Source of the DNA: an uncultured Eubacteriales bacterium
GTDB taxonomy: Bacteria; Bacillota; Clostridia; Oscillospirales; Oscillospiraceae
Assembly: GCA_900556935.1 (NCBI GenBank)
Contig: USQL01000003.1
Location: 1 to 43,137, forward strand
Direction: 5' to 3'
DNA: 43,137 bases
The notes under the pieces are model-generated. The model saw only the letters and a list, made by a program, of their open reading frames with translations. It was not told the origin of the DNA and did not search any database. Within the stretch, counting starts at the first letter, position 1. Every line of letters starts with the position of its first letter. A program made the translations under genes and the position numbers. Of the stretch, positions 1 to 6,574 are shown one piece after another.

Positions 1-1
1 G

Positions 2-310
2 GAGACGGTTGTCTTGCTTTCCAAGGGCGAGGTCGACTCGAAAAAGATTCGGGTTGAGTTCTCTTTGGAAGATATGGATATGTCCGAATTTCAGGATGGG
101 GCAACCTACACCCAGATTAAGGACTATGTGCTGGAGCATAGCGGGTTAAAGGTATCCAACCTGTATATCTCACAAATTAAGCGAAAATGTGGGATTGGGG
201 TTGGTAAGAACTATAATCTGCCGAAGTCCGAGGATTCCAGACGGCCCCAGTGTCCGCCGGAAAAAGAGAAAGCAATCCGAGAAGCATTCAAATATTTTGG
301 GATGATTTAG
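2..310 (+). CDS. rlmD: C-terminal end of RlmD/RumA-type 23S rRNA (uracil-C5)-methyltransferase (5' part outside window)
   Basis: The reading frame is open from the first bases (E-T-V-V-L-L-S-K...) and runs off the left edge, so this is the tail of a longer gene. The tail has the hallmarks I know from Clostridia RumA/RlmD-like proteins: ETVVLLSKGEVDSKK right after the methyltransferase domain, then a helical extension with YISQIKRKCG and a terminal CPPEKEKAI...ALKYF-like segment. The methyltransferase fold methylates U1939-type positions in 23S rRNA using S-adenosylmethionine; its catalytic Cys and SAM motifs lie outside the window. The same tail also occurs on related methyltransferase fragments carried by mobile elements, so the full gene must be seen to settle function. 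An internal TTG at 14 is not a likely start because the frame continues upstream. Confidence 0.65.
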   Translation, partial: ETVVLLSKGEVDSKKIRVEFSLEDMDMSEFQDGATYTQIKDYVLEHSGLKVSNLYISQIKRKCGIGVGKNYNLPKSEDSRRPQCPPEKEKAIREAFKYFGMI

Positions 311-448
311 CATTCCGCAGAATAGTGATTACCTCCGGTGAATGGTGTTTGGATACTTCATTCTACCATACGGGAAGTCACTATGGATTTCTTTTTCAGG
401 TGTCCAACTTCATTTTACAATCGGCCTTGCAAAAAAAAAGAAAAATCG

Positions 449-621
449 TGTCACGACGATTGCATGAGTAAACAATAGAAAGCGGTCTACATACCGTTCC
501 GTTGGCCATGCGGCGTGTGGTTAGTTCGTATTTCCGCAAATACTCTCAGCCATAGGGCATCAAAACGGCGCCATTTTCACAAGATGTTCATGAATTTGCA
601 ACTCATGCAATTGTCGTGAAA
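449..621. repeat. Small inverted-repeat (MITE-like) element upstream of tRNA-Leu
   Basis: The stretch 311-630 has no gene. It holds an imperfect 20-bp terminal inverted repeat: 449-468 is the reverse complement of 602-621 at 18 of 20 positions (core CTCATGCAAT-Y-GTCGTGA). The enclosed 173 bp is non-coding. Size and structure resemble a non-autonomous element or a relic of IS ends. I see no clear target-site duplication. A partly matching core (CATGCAATTGTC) occurs again near 15317 in front of the Septu genes. Confidence 0.4.
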
Positions 622-630
622 TCGTGTGGA

Positions 631-659
631 TTGACATTGACATGTGTTCGTGTTAAGAT
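631..659 (+). promoter_or_regulatory. Sigma-A-type promoter of tRNA-Leu
   Basis: TTGACA at 631-636 and TAAGAT at 654-659 are separated by exactly 17 bp, with an extended -10 TG at 651-652. The tRNA begins 52 bp after the -10, so a short 5' leader must be removed by RNase P. Confidence 0.8.
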
Positions 660-710
660 AACCCGGAGGGCGGAATGCGAAGCAGACAGCGGCGCATTCG
701 GCGAAAAGAA

Positions 711-794
711 GCGGGCATGGTGGAATTGGTAGACTCGGTGGATTTAGGTTCCACTGCCAAAAGCGTGCAGGTTCGAGTCCTGTTGCCCGCACCA
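711..794 (+). tRNA. tRNA-Leu(UAG)
   Basis: A cloverleaf can be folded. The acceptor stem GCGGGCA (711-717) pairs perfectly with TGCCCGC (784-790), and CCA is encoded at 792-794. The anticodon stem GTGGA/TCCAC (738-742/750-754) encloses loop TTTAGGT, giving anticodon TAG at 745-747. GGTTCGAGTCC marks the T arm. The TGGTGGAATTGGTAGAC D-arm sequence and the extra arm are typical of class II leucine tRNAs. It reads CUA and, by wobble, other CUN codons. Confidence 0.95.
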
Positions 795-803
795 AACCAA
801 TAT

Positions 804-852
804 AATCCGAACCAGATCTTCCCTGTGGGAGATGGGTTCGGATTATTTGTTT
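804..852 (+). terminator. Rho-independent terminator of tRNA-Leu
   Basis: AATCCGAACC (804-813) pairs with GGTTCGGATT (835-844), with further pairing inside the loop, followed by TTTGTTTTC. It sits directly after the tRNA. Confidence 0.85.
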
Positions 853-959
853 TCTTTGGAAAGTTTGAAGAAACCTATTTCCGAAACGGTGTTATCAAGC
901 GACCGGAATCAAAGCCCAGAGGCCCAAGAAAAAAGAAACAGCTTTAGGAGGACACTGTT

Positions 960-1211
960 ATGGATAAGAAAGTTATTTCCTGTGCGTTCAATATCGACAC
1001 CGCCTGTGTCGAGGTCAGGTATACGGATGGCAGTATGATCTCCATCGACTGTACTCTGGTAGAAGCGGAGGTTGCACGGAATATGTATGAGAGCAGCGAG
1101 CTGGAGTGGCTGGTGTATAATGCTCCAGTTGACTATGTGAACCTGCTACTCCATGGAGATATCCAGGGGTATTTGAGAAATGTGACGGAATATTATCCAT
1201 TTGATTGCTAA
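960..1211 (+). CDS. Small DUF6061-like protein of unknown function
   Basis: An 83-residue acidic protein without membrane segment or signal peptide. The order of short beta-strand-like segments (VISCAFNIDTACVEVRYTDGSMISIDC) followed by a helix resembles small Firmicutes proteins grouped as DUF6061; I assign this from memory of the family pattern. The start is decided by a strong TAGGAGG at 945-951, eight bases before ATG. It stands alone between the tRNA terminator and its own terminator, so it is probably monocistronic. Function unknown. Confidence 0.7.
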   Translation: MDKKVISCAFNIDTACVEVRYTDGSMISIDCTLVEAEVARNMYESSELEWLVYNAPVDYVNLLLHGDIQGYLRNVTEYYPFDC

Positions 1212-1216
1212 TGAGT

Positions 1217-1259
1217 ACCCCTCTGACATTTTATCATATTGGTCAGAGGGGGGCTTTTC
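1217..1259 (+). terminator. Rho-independent terminator after the DUF6061-like gene
   Basis: CCCTCTGAC (1218-1226) pairs with GTCAGAGGG (1242-1250), followed by a T-rich run (CTTTTCT), a few bases after the stop codon. Confidence 0.8.
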
Positions 1260-1569
1260 TAGGATGCAAAAACGTTGCGCCCTACGGAATTTTGATAATC
1301 GACAATTTTCTGGTGAAATTCAGTGTTGCATAAATCACTTGAACGATATGAGCAAACTAAACTGCGATACATTTCTTTAGCACTAGGGTTATTACGTTTT
1401 TGCGGCATGGAATGTAAACAAACTTGATGGAAATAATGGATGAAATCATGCCCTTGTGTAATTAAGTAATAGTCAGCTTCAGCAGATAATGATTGCGACT
1501 CTATTCCAATGGAAGATAATTGTGTTCGGATAAGTTCCGAATCTGCGGAGTTGATCTTTTTAATTGTTT
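1259..1569 (-). pseudogene. AT-rich orphan open frame without a start codon, possible gene remnant
   Basis: On the minus strand one frame is free of stops for about 100 codons, from just after a TAA near 1570 down to TAG at 1259-1261. It contains readable stretches such as SAEADYYLITQGHDFIHYF and SAKEMYRSLVCSYRSSDL. No ATG, GTG or TTG heads the frame; the first ATG would leave only about 49 residues. Base composition is more AT-rich than the flanking genes. I do not recognise a family. It could be a decayed 3' fragment of a transferred gene or a chance open frame; otherwise 1261-1575 shows nothing. Confidence 0.25.
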
Positions 1570-1575
1570 ACGATG

Positions 1576-2310
1576 TTATGCCTTCACATCTCGCTTTGTC
1601 AGCAGAACATTGGCAATCAGAAGAAACACGGTCAAAAAAACAGCACAGCTCAGGAAAAAGCCCCAGATTCCGCCTGCCATAACATCCTCGGTGCGGTTGG
1701 AGTTCATACCCAGAATCATGAGAGAATAGGGCCAGTACAGTCCTAAATCCTCACTGACAGCCAGCATACCCGCCACGCTCCCTCCCAGGGCAATCAGCAC
1801 CGGCAGGGCAAAATTGCGAATCACCATTGACAACAGAAGCTGCAACGCAATGATAGCAAGTCCACCGATGACGCCTCGCAGCAGCCAGAGGACAATCTCC
1901 GGCGGTGGGAATCCGGGAAGTGTTGCTCCGCATTTTCCACCGAAGACAAGCAGCACCAGCAGCCAAGCTTGCGTCAGCACAGCCATTTTCGCCACCACGC
2001 AGAATTTGGCAAAGTACAGGCAGAAGGGGCGCACCGGGGCGGTCATAATCAGGTTCCAGTTGTGCCCCCGGTGCTCCAGCCGCCACAGGTAGGCAGCGTA
2101 CACGCCAATCAGTGGGGCGAAAAAGAAGATGGCATAAAACAGAGTGTATTGCGTCCAGAGATCATACCAGCCGTGGGTGAGTATTTCCAGATTCACCCTG
2201 TAATTGAATGTGCCGTACACCGCCGAAATGGCAGGGACAGCCAGAAAAAGCAGCCAGATGGGACTGCGGCGGAGCTTGCGGTTCTCCGCCCGGATACAGC
2301 GCAGCAGCAT
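1576..2310 (-). CDS. Lantibiotic-immunity-type ABC transporter permease (LanG/MutG-like)
   Basis: A protein of about 244 residues with six hydrophobic segments and a basic N terminus (LLRCIRAENRKLRRSP), the usual layout of ABC-2 permeases in LanFEG lantibiotic self-protection exporters. The segment WRLEHRGHNWNLIMTAPV is typical of this group. I place the start at the second of two close ATGs (2310): AAGGAGG at 2318-2324 lies seven bases from it but only one base from the ATG at 2316. The preceding gene stops at 2313-2315, so translation is tightly coupled. With the ATPase and second permease upstream it should form an exporter that removes a membrane-active peptide from the cytoplasmic membrane. 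No lantibiotic structural or modification gene is in the window, so resistance to an external peptide is more likely than self-immunity. Confidence 0.8.
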   Translation of the reverse strand: MLLRCIRAENRKLRRSPIWLLFLAVPAISAVYGTFNYRVNLEILTHGWYDLWTQYTLFYAIFFFAPLIGVYAAYLWRLEHRGHNWNLIMTAPVRPFCLYFAKFCVVAKMAVLTQAWLLVLLVFGGKCGATLPGFPPPEIVLWLLRGVIGGLAIIALQLLLSMVIRNFALPVLIALGGSVAGMLAVSEDLGLYWPYSLMILGMNSNRTEDVMAGGIWGFFLSCAVFLTVFLLIANVLLTKRDVKA

Positions 2311-2312
2311 GG

Positions 2313-3059
2313 TCATACCTCCTTGCGTTTCAGCGCTTCCCACGCCAGAATTGCGAACAGTACCCCAAAAGCGGCGGTGAGGATCAGCAGCCAGACGGGA
2401 TAGGGCGCTGGATAATATCGGACGATCCGGGTCTCCCGGTTCCAGTCCATGCGGATGGTGCTCAAGGGAATGTAGTAGCCCCAGGGCAGAAAATAGCTGA
2501 CCAGGCTCGGCATGAAAGCGGCAAACAGCCCGGAAAGACTCCCCACCATCCCCGCCGCCAGGGTGGGCACCTGATTGTCAAAGCGGATACTGAGAAACAG
2601 CCAGAGGAAAAACAGCATGGTATTCACGGCAAAGGTGCTGATTGCCAGCCACCAGAATTGCCCCCAGTCAAGCGGTTCGGTAAACCCGAAATGCTTTCCC
2701 AGAGCTGGGATGCCCGCGCACTCGATAACGCTGATCAGCAGAATTTGCAGCAGGGCAACCACCGTCTTGCCCAGAAACAGCGCCTCCCGGCTTTGCAGGG
2801 TCAGCAGCATCCGGCAGCTATTTCCCTTGCTTTCCAAATCCCACAGGCGGCTGGCAAGCACCGCCGTACCAAGGGGCATGACCACGGTGTTCATCACCGG
2901 CACTGCGTAAAACAGCCCGGAATAGCCCTGTTCCAGCCGCCCCTCCCCGGTGCCGCCGGTCTGGGTCGCCCACAACAGGACGAACAGGGAAATGCACACT
3001 GCCACCAGTAGGTTGTGTCTTCGCCGGGACTTTTTCAGTTCAGCATAGAGGGTTCTCAT
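2313..3059 (-). CDS. Lantibiotic-immunity-type ABC transporter permease (LanE/MutE-like)
   Basis: A 248-residue membrane protein starting RTLYAELKKSRRRHN, then a membrane segment (LLVAVCISLFVLLWA), a long outer loop, and further hydrophobic segments ending in WEALKRKEV. This matches the first permease of MutE/EpiE-type transporters. Its ATG overlaps the stop of the ATPase gene by four bases (ATGA), so expression is coupled. It pairs with the following permease to make the membrane channel. The individual LanE and LanG roles are assigned by gene order and similarity and could be exchanged. Confidence 0.8.
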   Translation of the reverse strand: MRTLYAELKKSRRRHNLLVAVCISLFVLLWATQTGGTGEGRLEQGYSGLFYAVPVMNTVVMPLGTAVLASRLWDLESKGNSCRMLLTLQSREALFLGKTVVALLQILLISVIECAGIPALGKHFGFTEPLDWGQFWWLAISTFAVNTMLFFLWLFLSIRFDNQVPTLAAGMVGSLSGLFAAFMPSLVSYFLPWGYYIPLSTIRMDWNRETRIVRYYPAPYPVWLLILTAAFGVLFAILAWEALKRKEV

Positions 3060-3958
3060 TTGGATTCCTCCCCCGTCAGGCTCAGGAAGATTTCTTCCAG
3101 CGATTTGGTGTGACGGTTCAGTTCCACCACCCCCGCCTCAACAGACAATCGCCGCACCAACTCCGCCAGCGAATCCTCCCGCATAGCAGGAAGGCGGAAA
3201 GCCCCCGGTTCCCGGTCGGGTTTGGCTAACTCGCCAAGGATGGGCAGCGCCTTTTCCGGGTGCAGCACCCGCAGGGAAATATCCCCCTGACTGTGCTGCC
3301 GCAGGGCGGCGAGTTTCCCTTGAAACAGAAGCTGCCCGTGGTTGATGATGCCCACCCAATCCACCATCTGCTCCATTTCACTGAGCAGGTGGCTGGAAAT
3401 CAGCACAGTTGCCCCGCATCGATTGGGCATATCCCGAATCAGGCTTCGCATTTGCTGGATGCCGGAGGGGTCAAGGCCGTTGGTAGGCTCGTCCAGAATC
3501 AGTAGCTTGGGATTTCCCAGCAGCGCCTGGGCGATGCCCAGCCGCTGACGCATCCCCAGAGAATACTGCTTCACCTGCCGCTTGCGGCTGTTTTTTAGCT
3601 CCACGATTTCCAGCACCCGGTCAATATCCTTCTTCGGCACGTTTTTCAGCTCCGCCACGATTTGTAGGTTTTCCTCCCCAGTCAGGTGCCCGTAGCAGGA
3701 GGGCGATTCAATGAGGGAGCCGGTCTGCCGCAGAAGCTCCAGCCGGCTCCGTTCGTTCATCAGCTTTCCCAGAAGATGAATCTCACCGCCGCTGGGCTTC
3801 ACCAGTCCCAGCAGCATTTTCATGGTGGTGGACTTTCCAGCACCATTGGGGCCGATAAAGCCATAGACACTGCCCTCCGGCACAGACAGGGATACCTGAT
3901 TCACAACCGTACTTGTGCCGTACCGCTTGGTTAAATTTGTGGTTTCGACAATTTGCAT
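3056..3958 (-). CDS. Lantibiotic-protection ABC transporter ATP-binding protein (LanF/BcrA-like)
   Basis: A 300-residue ATPase. It has Walker A GPNGAGKS (about residues 36-43), signature YSLGMRQRLGIAQAL, Walker B LLILDEPTNGLDP and a switch His in SSHLL. The C-terminal ~80 residues form the accessory domain found in bacitracin/lantibiotic exporters. The open frame extends further upstream, but I start at ATG 3958 because AAAGGAG lies about nine bases before it and homologues begin with this MxIVET-TNLTKRYG segment. It is the first gene of the three-gene exporter operon and shares a 150-bp control region with the divergent two-component system, the typical arrangement for peptide-sensing detoxification modules. 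Confidence 0.9.
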   Translation of the reverse strand: MQIVETTNLTKRYGTSTVVNQVSLSVPEGSVYGFIGPNGAGKSTTMKMLLGLVKPSGGEIHLLGKLMNERSRLELLRQTGSLIESPSCYGHLTGEENLQIVAELKNVPKKDIDRVLEIVELKNSRKRQVKQYSLGMRQRLGIAQALLGNPKLLILDEPTNGLDPSGIQQMRSLIRDMPNRCGATVLISSHLLSEMEQMVDWVGIINHGQLLFQGKLAALRQHSQGDISLRVLHPEKALPILGELAKPDREPGAFRLPAMREDSLAELVRRLSVEAGVVELNRHTKSLEEIFLSLTGEESK

Positions 3959-4003
3959 AGGTTTGCTCCTTTCCTTGTGCTGGAAACAGCATACATCCGC
4001 TAC

Positions 4004-4046
4004 CTTATGACAGCCTGTTTTCTCCCTTAAATTTGCCTTAATTTTC
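4004..4046. promoter_or_regulatory. Candidate response-regulator operator (tandem direct repeat) in the divergent control region
   Basis: CCTTAAATTTG (4025-4035) and CCTTAATTTTC (4036-4046) form a direct repeat with an 11-bp period, the geometry bound by OmpR-type regulators such as NisR/SpaR. On the minus strand the repeats lie over the -35 position of a possible ABC promoter whose -10-like CATAAG is at 4009-4004 (17-bp spacer). That fits activation of the exporter by the divergent response regulator. Confidence 0.45.
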
Positions 4047-4057
4047 CGGGTAAAATC

Positions 4058-4086
4058 TGGAAAAAGCATCTTCTGTCCGGTATAAT
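4058..4086 (+). promoter_or_regulatory. Promoter of the two-component system
   Basis: A perfect TATAAT (4081-4086) lies 17 bp after a weak -35 TGGAAA (4058-4063). The start codon at 4109 is only 22 bp further, leaving a very short leader. Confidence 0.55.
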
Positions 4087-4108
4087 GGGCGCAAAGGAAG
4101 GTGACAGT

Positions 4109-4819
4109 ATGCAGACCATACAGGACGCGAAAATCCTCATTGTGGACGACAGCCGGGAACTGCGGAATCTGCTAATAGAAGAATTGAGCAGTGCGGGATA
4201 CCATCATTTGAAATGTGCCGACAGTGTCAAAGCTGCCCGGAAGGCAATCGGAGAAGAGCTGCCGGAACTGGTGATTCTGGACATCAACCTGCCGGATGGG
4301 GACGGGTTTTCCCTGTTCCGGGAGATTCGCACCCATTTTGATGTACCTATTTTGTTCCTGTCCGCCCGGGACGCGGACAGTGACCGGCTGTTCGGTCTGG
4401 GGCTGGGGGCGGACGATTATATGACCAAGCCCTTCCTGATGCAGGAGCTTCTGCTGCGGGTTTCCGGGATTCTGAGAAGGGTTTACCGGGGGCAAATTCA
4501 GCGGGAGACTGTTCTCCATCTGGGAGAGCGCACTGTGGATTTTGGAGACGCCACCGTAACCACCCCGGCTGGCACTGTTTCCCTGACGGCAACAGAGCGA
4601 ACCATTCTGCAAAAGCTGCTGGACAACCGGGGGCGCATTGTCACCTATGATGCCCTGTGCGAAGCGGTCTGGGGCGGCGATTACTACGGCTATGAAAATA
4701 GCCTGAATGTCCACATCCGGCACCTTCGGGAAAAGGTGGAGGCCCAGCCCTCCCAGCCCAGGTGGATTCTCACGGCCCGGGGACTGGGCTACCGGCTTGC
4801 CAAGGAGGAAAAACAATGA
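4109..4819 (+). CDS. OmpR-family response regulator
   Basis: A 236-residue protein with a receiver domain (acid pair D13-D14, phosphoacceptor D58 in VILDINLPDGDG, switch region LSARD, K107 in MTKPF). A winged-helix DNA-binding domain follows (TATERTILQKLLDNRGRIVTYDALCEAVWG ... NVHIRHLREKVE...ILTARGLGYRL). The start at ATG 4109 is preceded by AAAGGAAGGTG at good spacing; the earlier in-frame GTG/ATG lies in the promoter. The stop overlaps the kinase start by ATGA. It probably binds the direct repeats in the divergent region and activates the exporter operon. Confidence 0.93.
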   Translation: MQTIQDAKILIVDDSRELRNLLIEELSSAGYHHLKCADSVKAARKAIGEELPELVILDINLPDGDGFSLFREIRTHFDVPILFLSARDADSDRLFGLGLGADDYMTKPFLMQELLLRVSGILRRVYRGQIQRETVLHLGERTVDFGDATVTTPAGTVSLTATERTILQKLLDNRGRIVTYDALCEAVWGGDYYGYENSLNVHIRHLREKVEAQPSQPRWILTARGLGYRLAKEEKQ

Positions 4820-6168
4820 AAACGATCTCCCGTTTGATTCGGAGCTATATTCTTGCGGCCTTCGCCATTGTTCTGCTGGTGCTTACGGTCAATGGTGCAT
4901 TGCTTGTCGGCATTGTTATTCATTATGGCTCCAATAGCCTGCAGGACGGCTTTTTCCCCGTGGGGAAATTTGCGGATTCTTTCATCCAGACGGAGAATGG
5001 CTGTGCCCCTAATCCGAGCCTGGAATGGCAGAAGCATTTTGCATGGGCAATGCTGCTGAGTGACGGTGGGGAAATCCTGTGGTCGCAGAATTTGCCAAAG
5101 GAACTGAATCACCCTTATACTGTCCCCGAGGTCGCCGCCTTTTCCCGGTGGTATTTGAAGGACTACCCGGTGATGGTCTACCGCAACGACCATGGGCTTC
5201 TGGTGGCGGGCAAGCCCAAGGGCAGCATGACCCGGTTCGATTTTTACATGGACAATGATATTCTGTACGCTCTGCTGTCCACCTTTGGGCCGCTGCTCCT
5301 GCTGGATTTGGGGCTGGTTCTGGCAATTTGCCTACTTTGGGGCTGGCAGGGGGCCAGACCTCTGCGGGCACTGGCGGAGGGCATCGGGCTTTTGACAGAA
5401 GGGAAGGAAATCCATCTGAAGGAATCCGGCGCTACGGCAGAATTGGCAGAAAAGCTGAATCAGACCAGCCGCCATCTGCAAAAGCAAAACGAACTGATCG
5501 CCCGCCGGGACATAACCCGGTCCAACTGGATTGCCGGGGTTTCCCACGATATCCGCACCCCGCTGGCACTGATTATGGGCTACGGGGAACAGCTTGCCCA
5601 ACAGTTTCCGCCCAGTTCCGAGCCGCGAAAAAAGGCGGACGCCATCTGCACCCAGAGCCAAAAAATAAAGGCCCTCATTGAGGACCTGAATCTGACCTTC
5701 AAGCTGCAATACAACGCCCAGCCCCTGCACAAAGCTCCAATCCAAATGGGGGCATGGTTGCGCCGGTGTGTGGCGGATTTCTGCGATTCATTGGAAGAAA
5801 CCCACAGCGTTGACCTCCTAATCCGGGAACCGGCGGGACAGGCAACGCTAGAAGCAGACGAAGAATTGTTGACAAGAGCCATGGATAATCTTCTGAACAA
5901 CAGTGTCCGCCACAATCCCTCCGGCTGTGACATTTGGGTAGCGGCAGAAATTGTAGACGGACAGTTTGTGCTAGAAGTCCGGGACGGCGGGGCGGGATAC
6001 CCAGAAGCGGTTCTACAAAACCTCTCTGACACCTGCTCCGACCCCAACGCACCCCACATTCTGGGACTCCATCTGGTACAGCAGATTGTCGCGGCCCATG
6101 GCGGGCAGGCGGTATTTCATAACCATGGCGGTGCGGTTGCCGTACTTCATCTTCCAATTGTTCCATAA
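4816..6168 (+). CDS. Sensor histidine kinase
   Basis: A 450-residue membrane kinase with two transmembrane segments (about 10-35 and 150-176) flanking a ~110-residue extracytoplasmic sensor. A HAMP-like linker, the HisKA box with phosphorylated H244 in GVSHDIRTPLALIMGYGEQ, and a HATPase_c domain (NNSVRHNP, DGGAGYP, GLHLVQQIVAAHGG) follow. The sensor is longer than the tiny loop of BceS-type kinases, so this kinase may detect the peptide itself. The start is decided by CAAGGAGG seven bases before ATG 4816, which overlaps the regulator's stop codon. It is the partner of the preceding response regulator. Confidence 0.92.
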   Translation: MKTISRLIRSYILAAFAIVLLVLTVNGALLVGIVIHYGSNSLQDGFFPVGKFADSFIQTENGCAPNPSLEWQKHFAWAMLLSDGGEILWSQNLPKELNHPYTVPEVAAFSRWYLKDYPVMVYRNDHGLLVAGKPKGSMTRFDFYMDNDILYALLSTFGPLLLLDLGLVLAICLLWGWQGARPLRALAEGIGLLTEGKEIHLKESGATAELAEKLNQTSRHLQKQNELIARRDITRSNWIAGVSHDIRTPLALIMGYGEQLAQQFPPSSEPRKKADAICTQSQKIKALIEDLNLTFKLQYNAQPLHKAPIQMGAWLRRCVADFCDSLEETHSVDLLIREPAGQATLEADEELLTRAMDNLLNNSVRHNPSGCDIWVAAEIVDGQFVLEVRDGGAGYPEAVLQNLSDTCSDPNAPHILGLHLVQQIVAAHGGQAVFHNHGGAVAVLHLPIVP

Positions 6169-6173
6169 TGCTT

Positions 6174-6348
6174 GGGGCTGTTAGAAAAGCATGTCGCTGC
6201 CACACCAGTGACCGATGTCACTGGTGTGGCAGCCCCCCGGTTGAATGGAAACAGCTTGGTTTTACTGCCAAGATGTTTGAAAATCCGGGGGATTGCCACA
6301 CCAGTGTGCGCACTGGTTCGCAATGACAGGTTATTTTCTAACAGCCCC
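6174..6348. mobile_element. MITE-like element with 15-bp perfect terminal inverted repeats
   Basis: GGGGCTGTTAGAAAA (6174-6188) and TTTTCTAACAGCCCC (6334-6348) are perfect inverted repeats enclosing 145 non-coding bases. Inside are a perfect 17-bp hairpin (6196-6212/6217-6233, tetraloop CGAT) and a second, imperfect hairpin around 6290-6327 built on the related CACACCAGTG core. The same GGGGCTGTTA start occurs at 34659, at the presumed end of an IS1182-type remnant. That suggests a non-autonomous derivative moved by such a transposase. It probably also terminates transcription after the kinase gene. Confidence 0.6.
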
Positions 6349-6404
6349 TAGGGGCTGCGGCTTTTCGTGTATACGTATTCGCCCGGGGGTGTAGGTTCCG
6401 TCGG

Positions 6405-6475
6405 TCTGTACTGCCCTCATCCACCGCTGCGCGGTCCCCCTTCCCCGGAGGGGAAGGTTAAAAAGCTGGGCAGCG
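6405..6475. repeat. Palindromic intergenic repeat
   Basis: Contiguous short hairpins (CCGCTGCGCGG; CCTTCCCCGGAGGGGAAGG at about 6439-6457) resemble palindromic extragenic repeats scattered through gut Clostridia genomes. It does not code for protein. No T-run follows, so it is not a classical terminator. Confidence 0.4.
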
Positions 6476-6512
6476 GTCAAAATCCCTTAAAGAAGAATTT
6501 AAAATTGAAAAC

Positions 6513-6541
6513 TTGTAATACAGCCGAAAATCCGCTATAAT
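6513..6541 (+). promoter_or_regulatory. Promoter of the CapA-like gene
   Basis: TTGTAA (6513-6518), a 17-bp spacer and a perfect TATAAT (6536-6541), 33 bp before the chosen ATG. Confidence 0.75.
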
Positions 6542-6574
6542 AGAGGAAAATGTTCGTGGAAAGGGGTGGAGCCG

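Noticed and set aside
250..471. Small plus-strand frame overlapping the RlmD tail
   Set aside because: Out of frame with the conserved tail, no RBS, and it runs into the inverted-repeat element.
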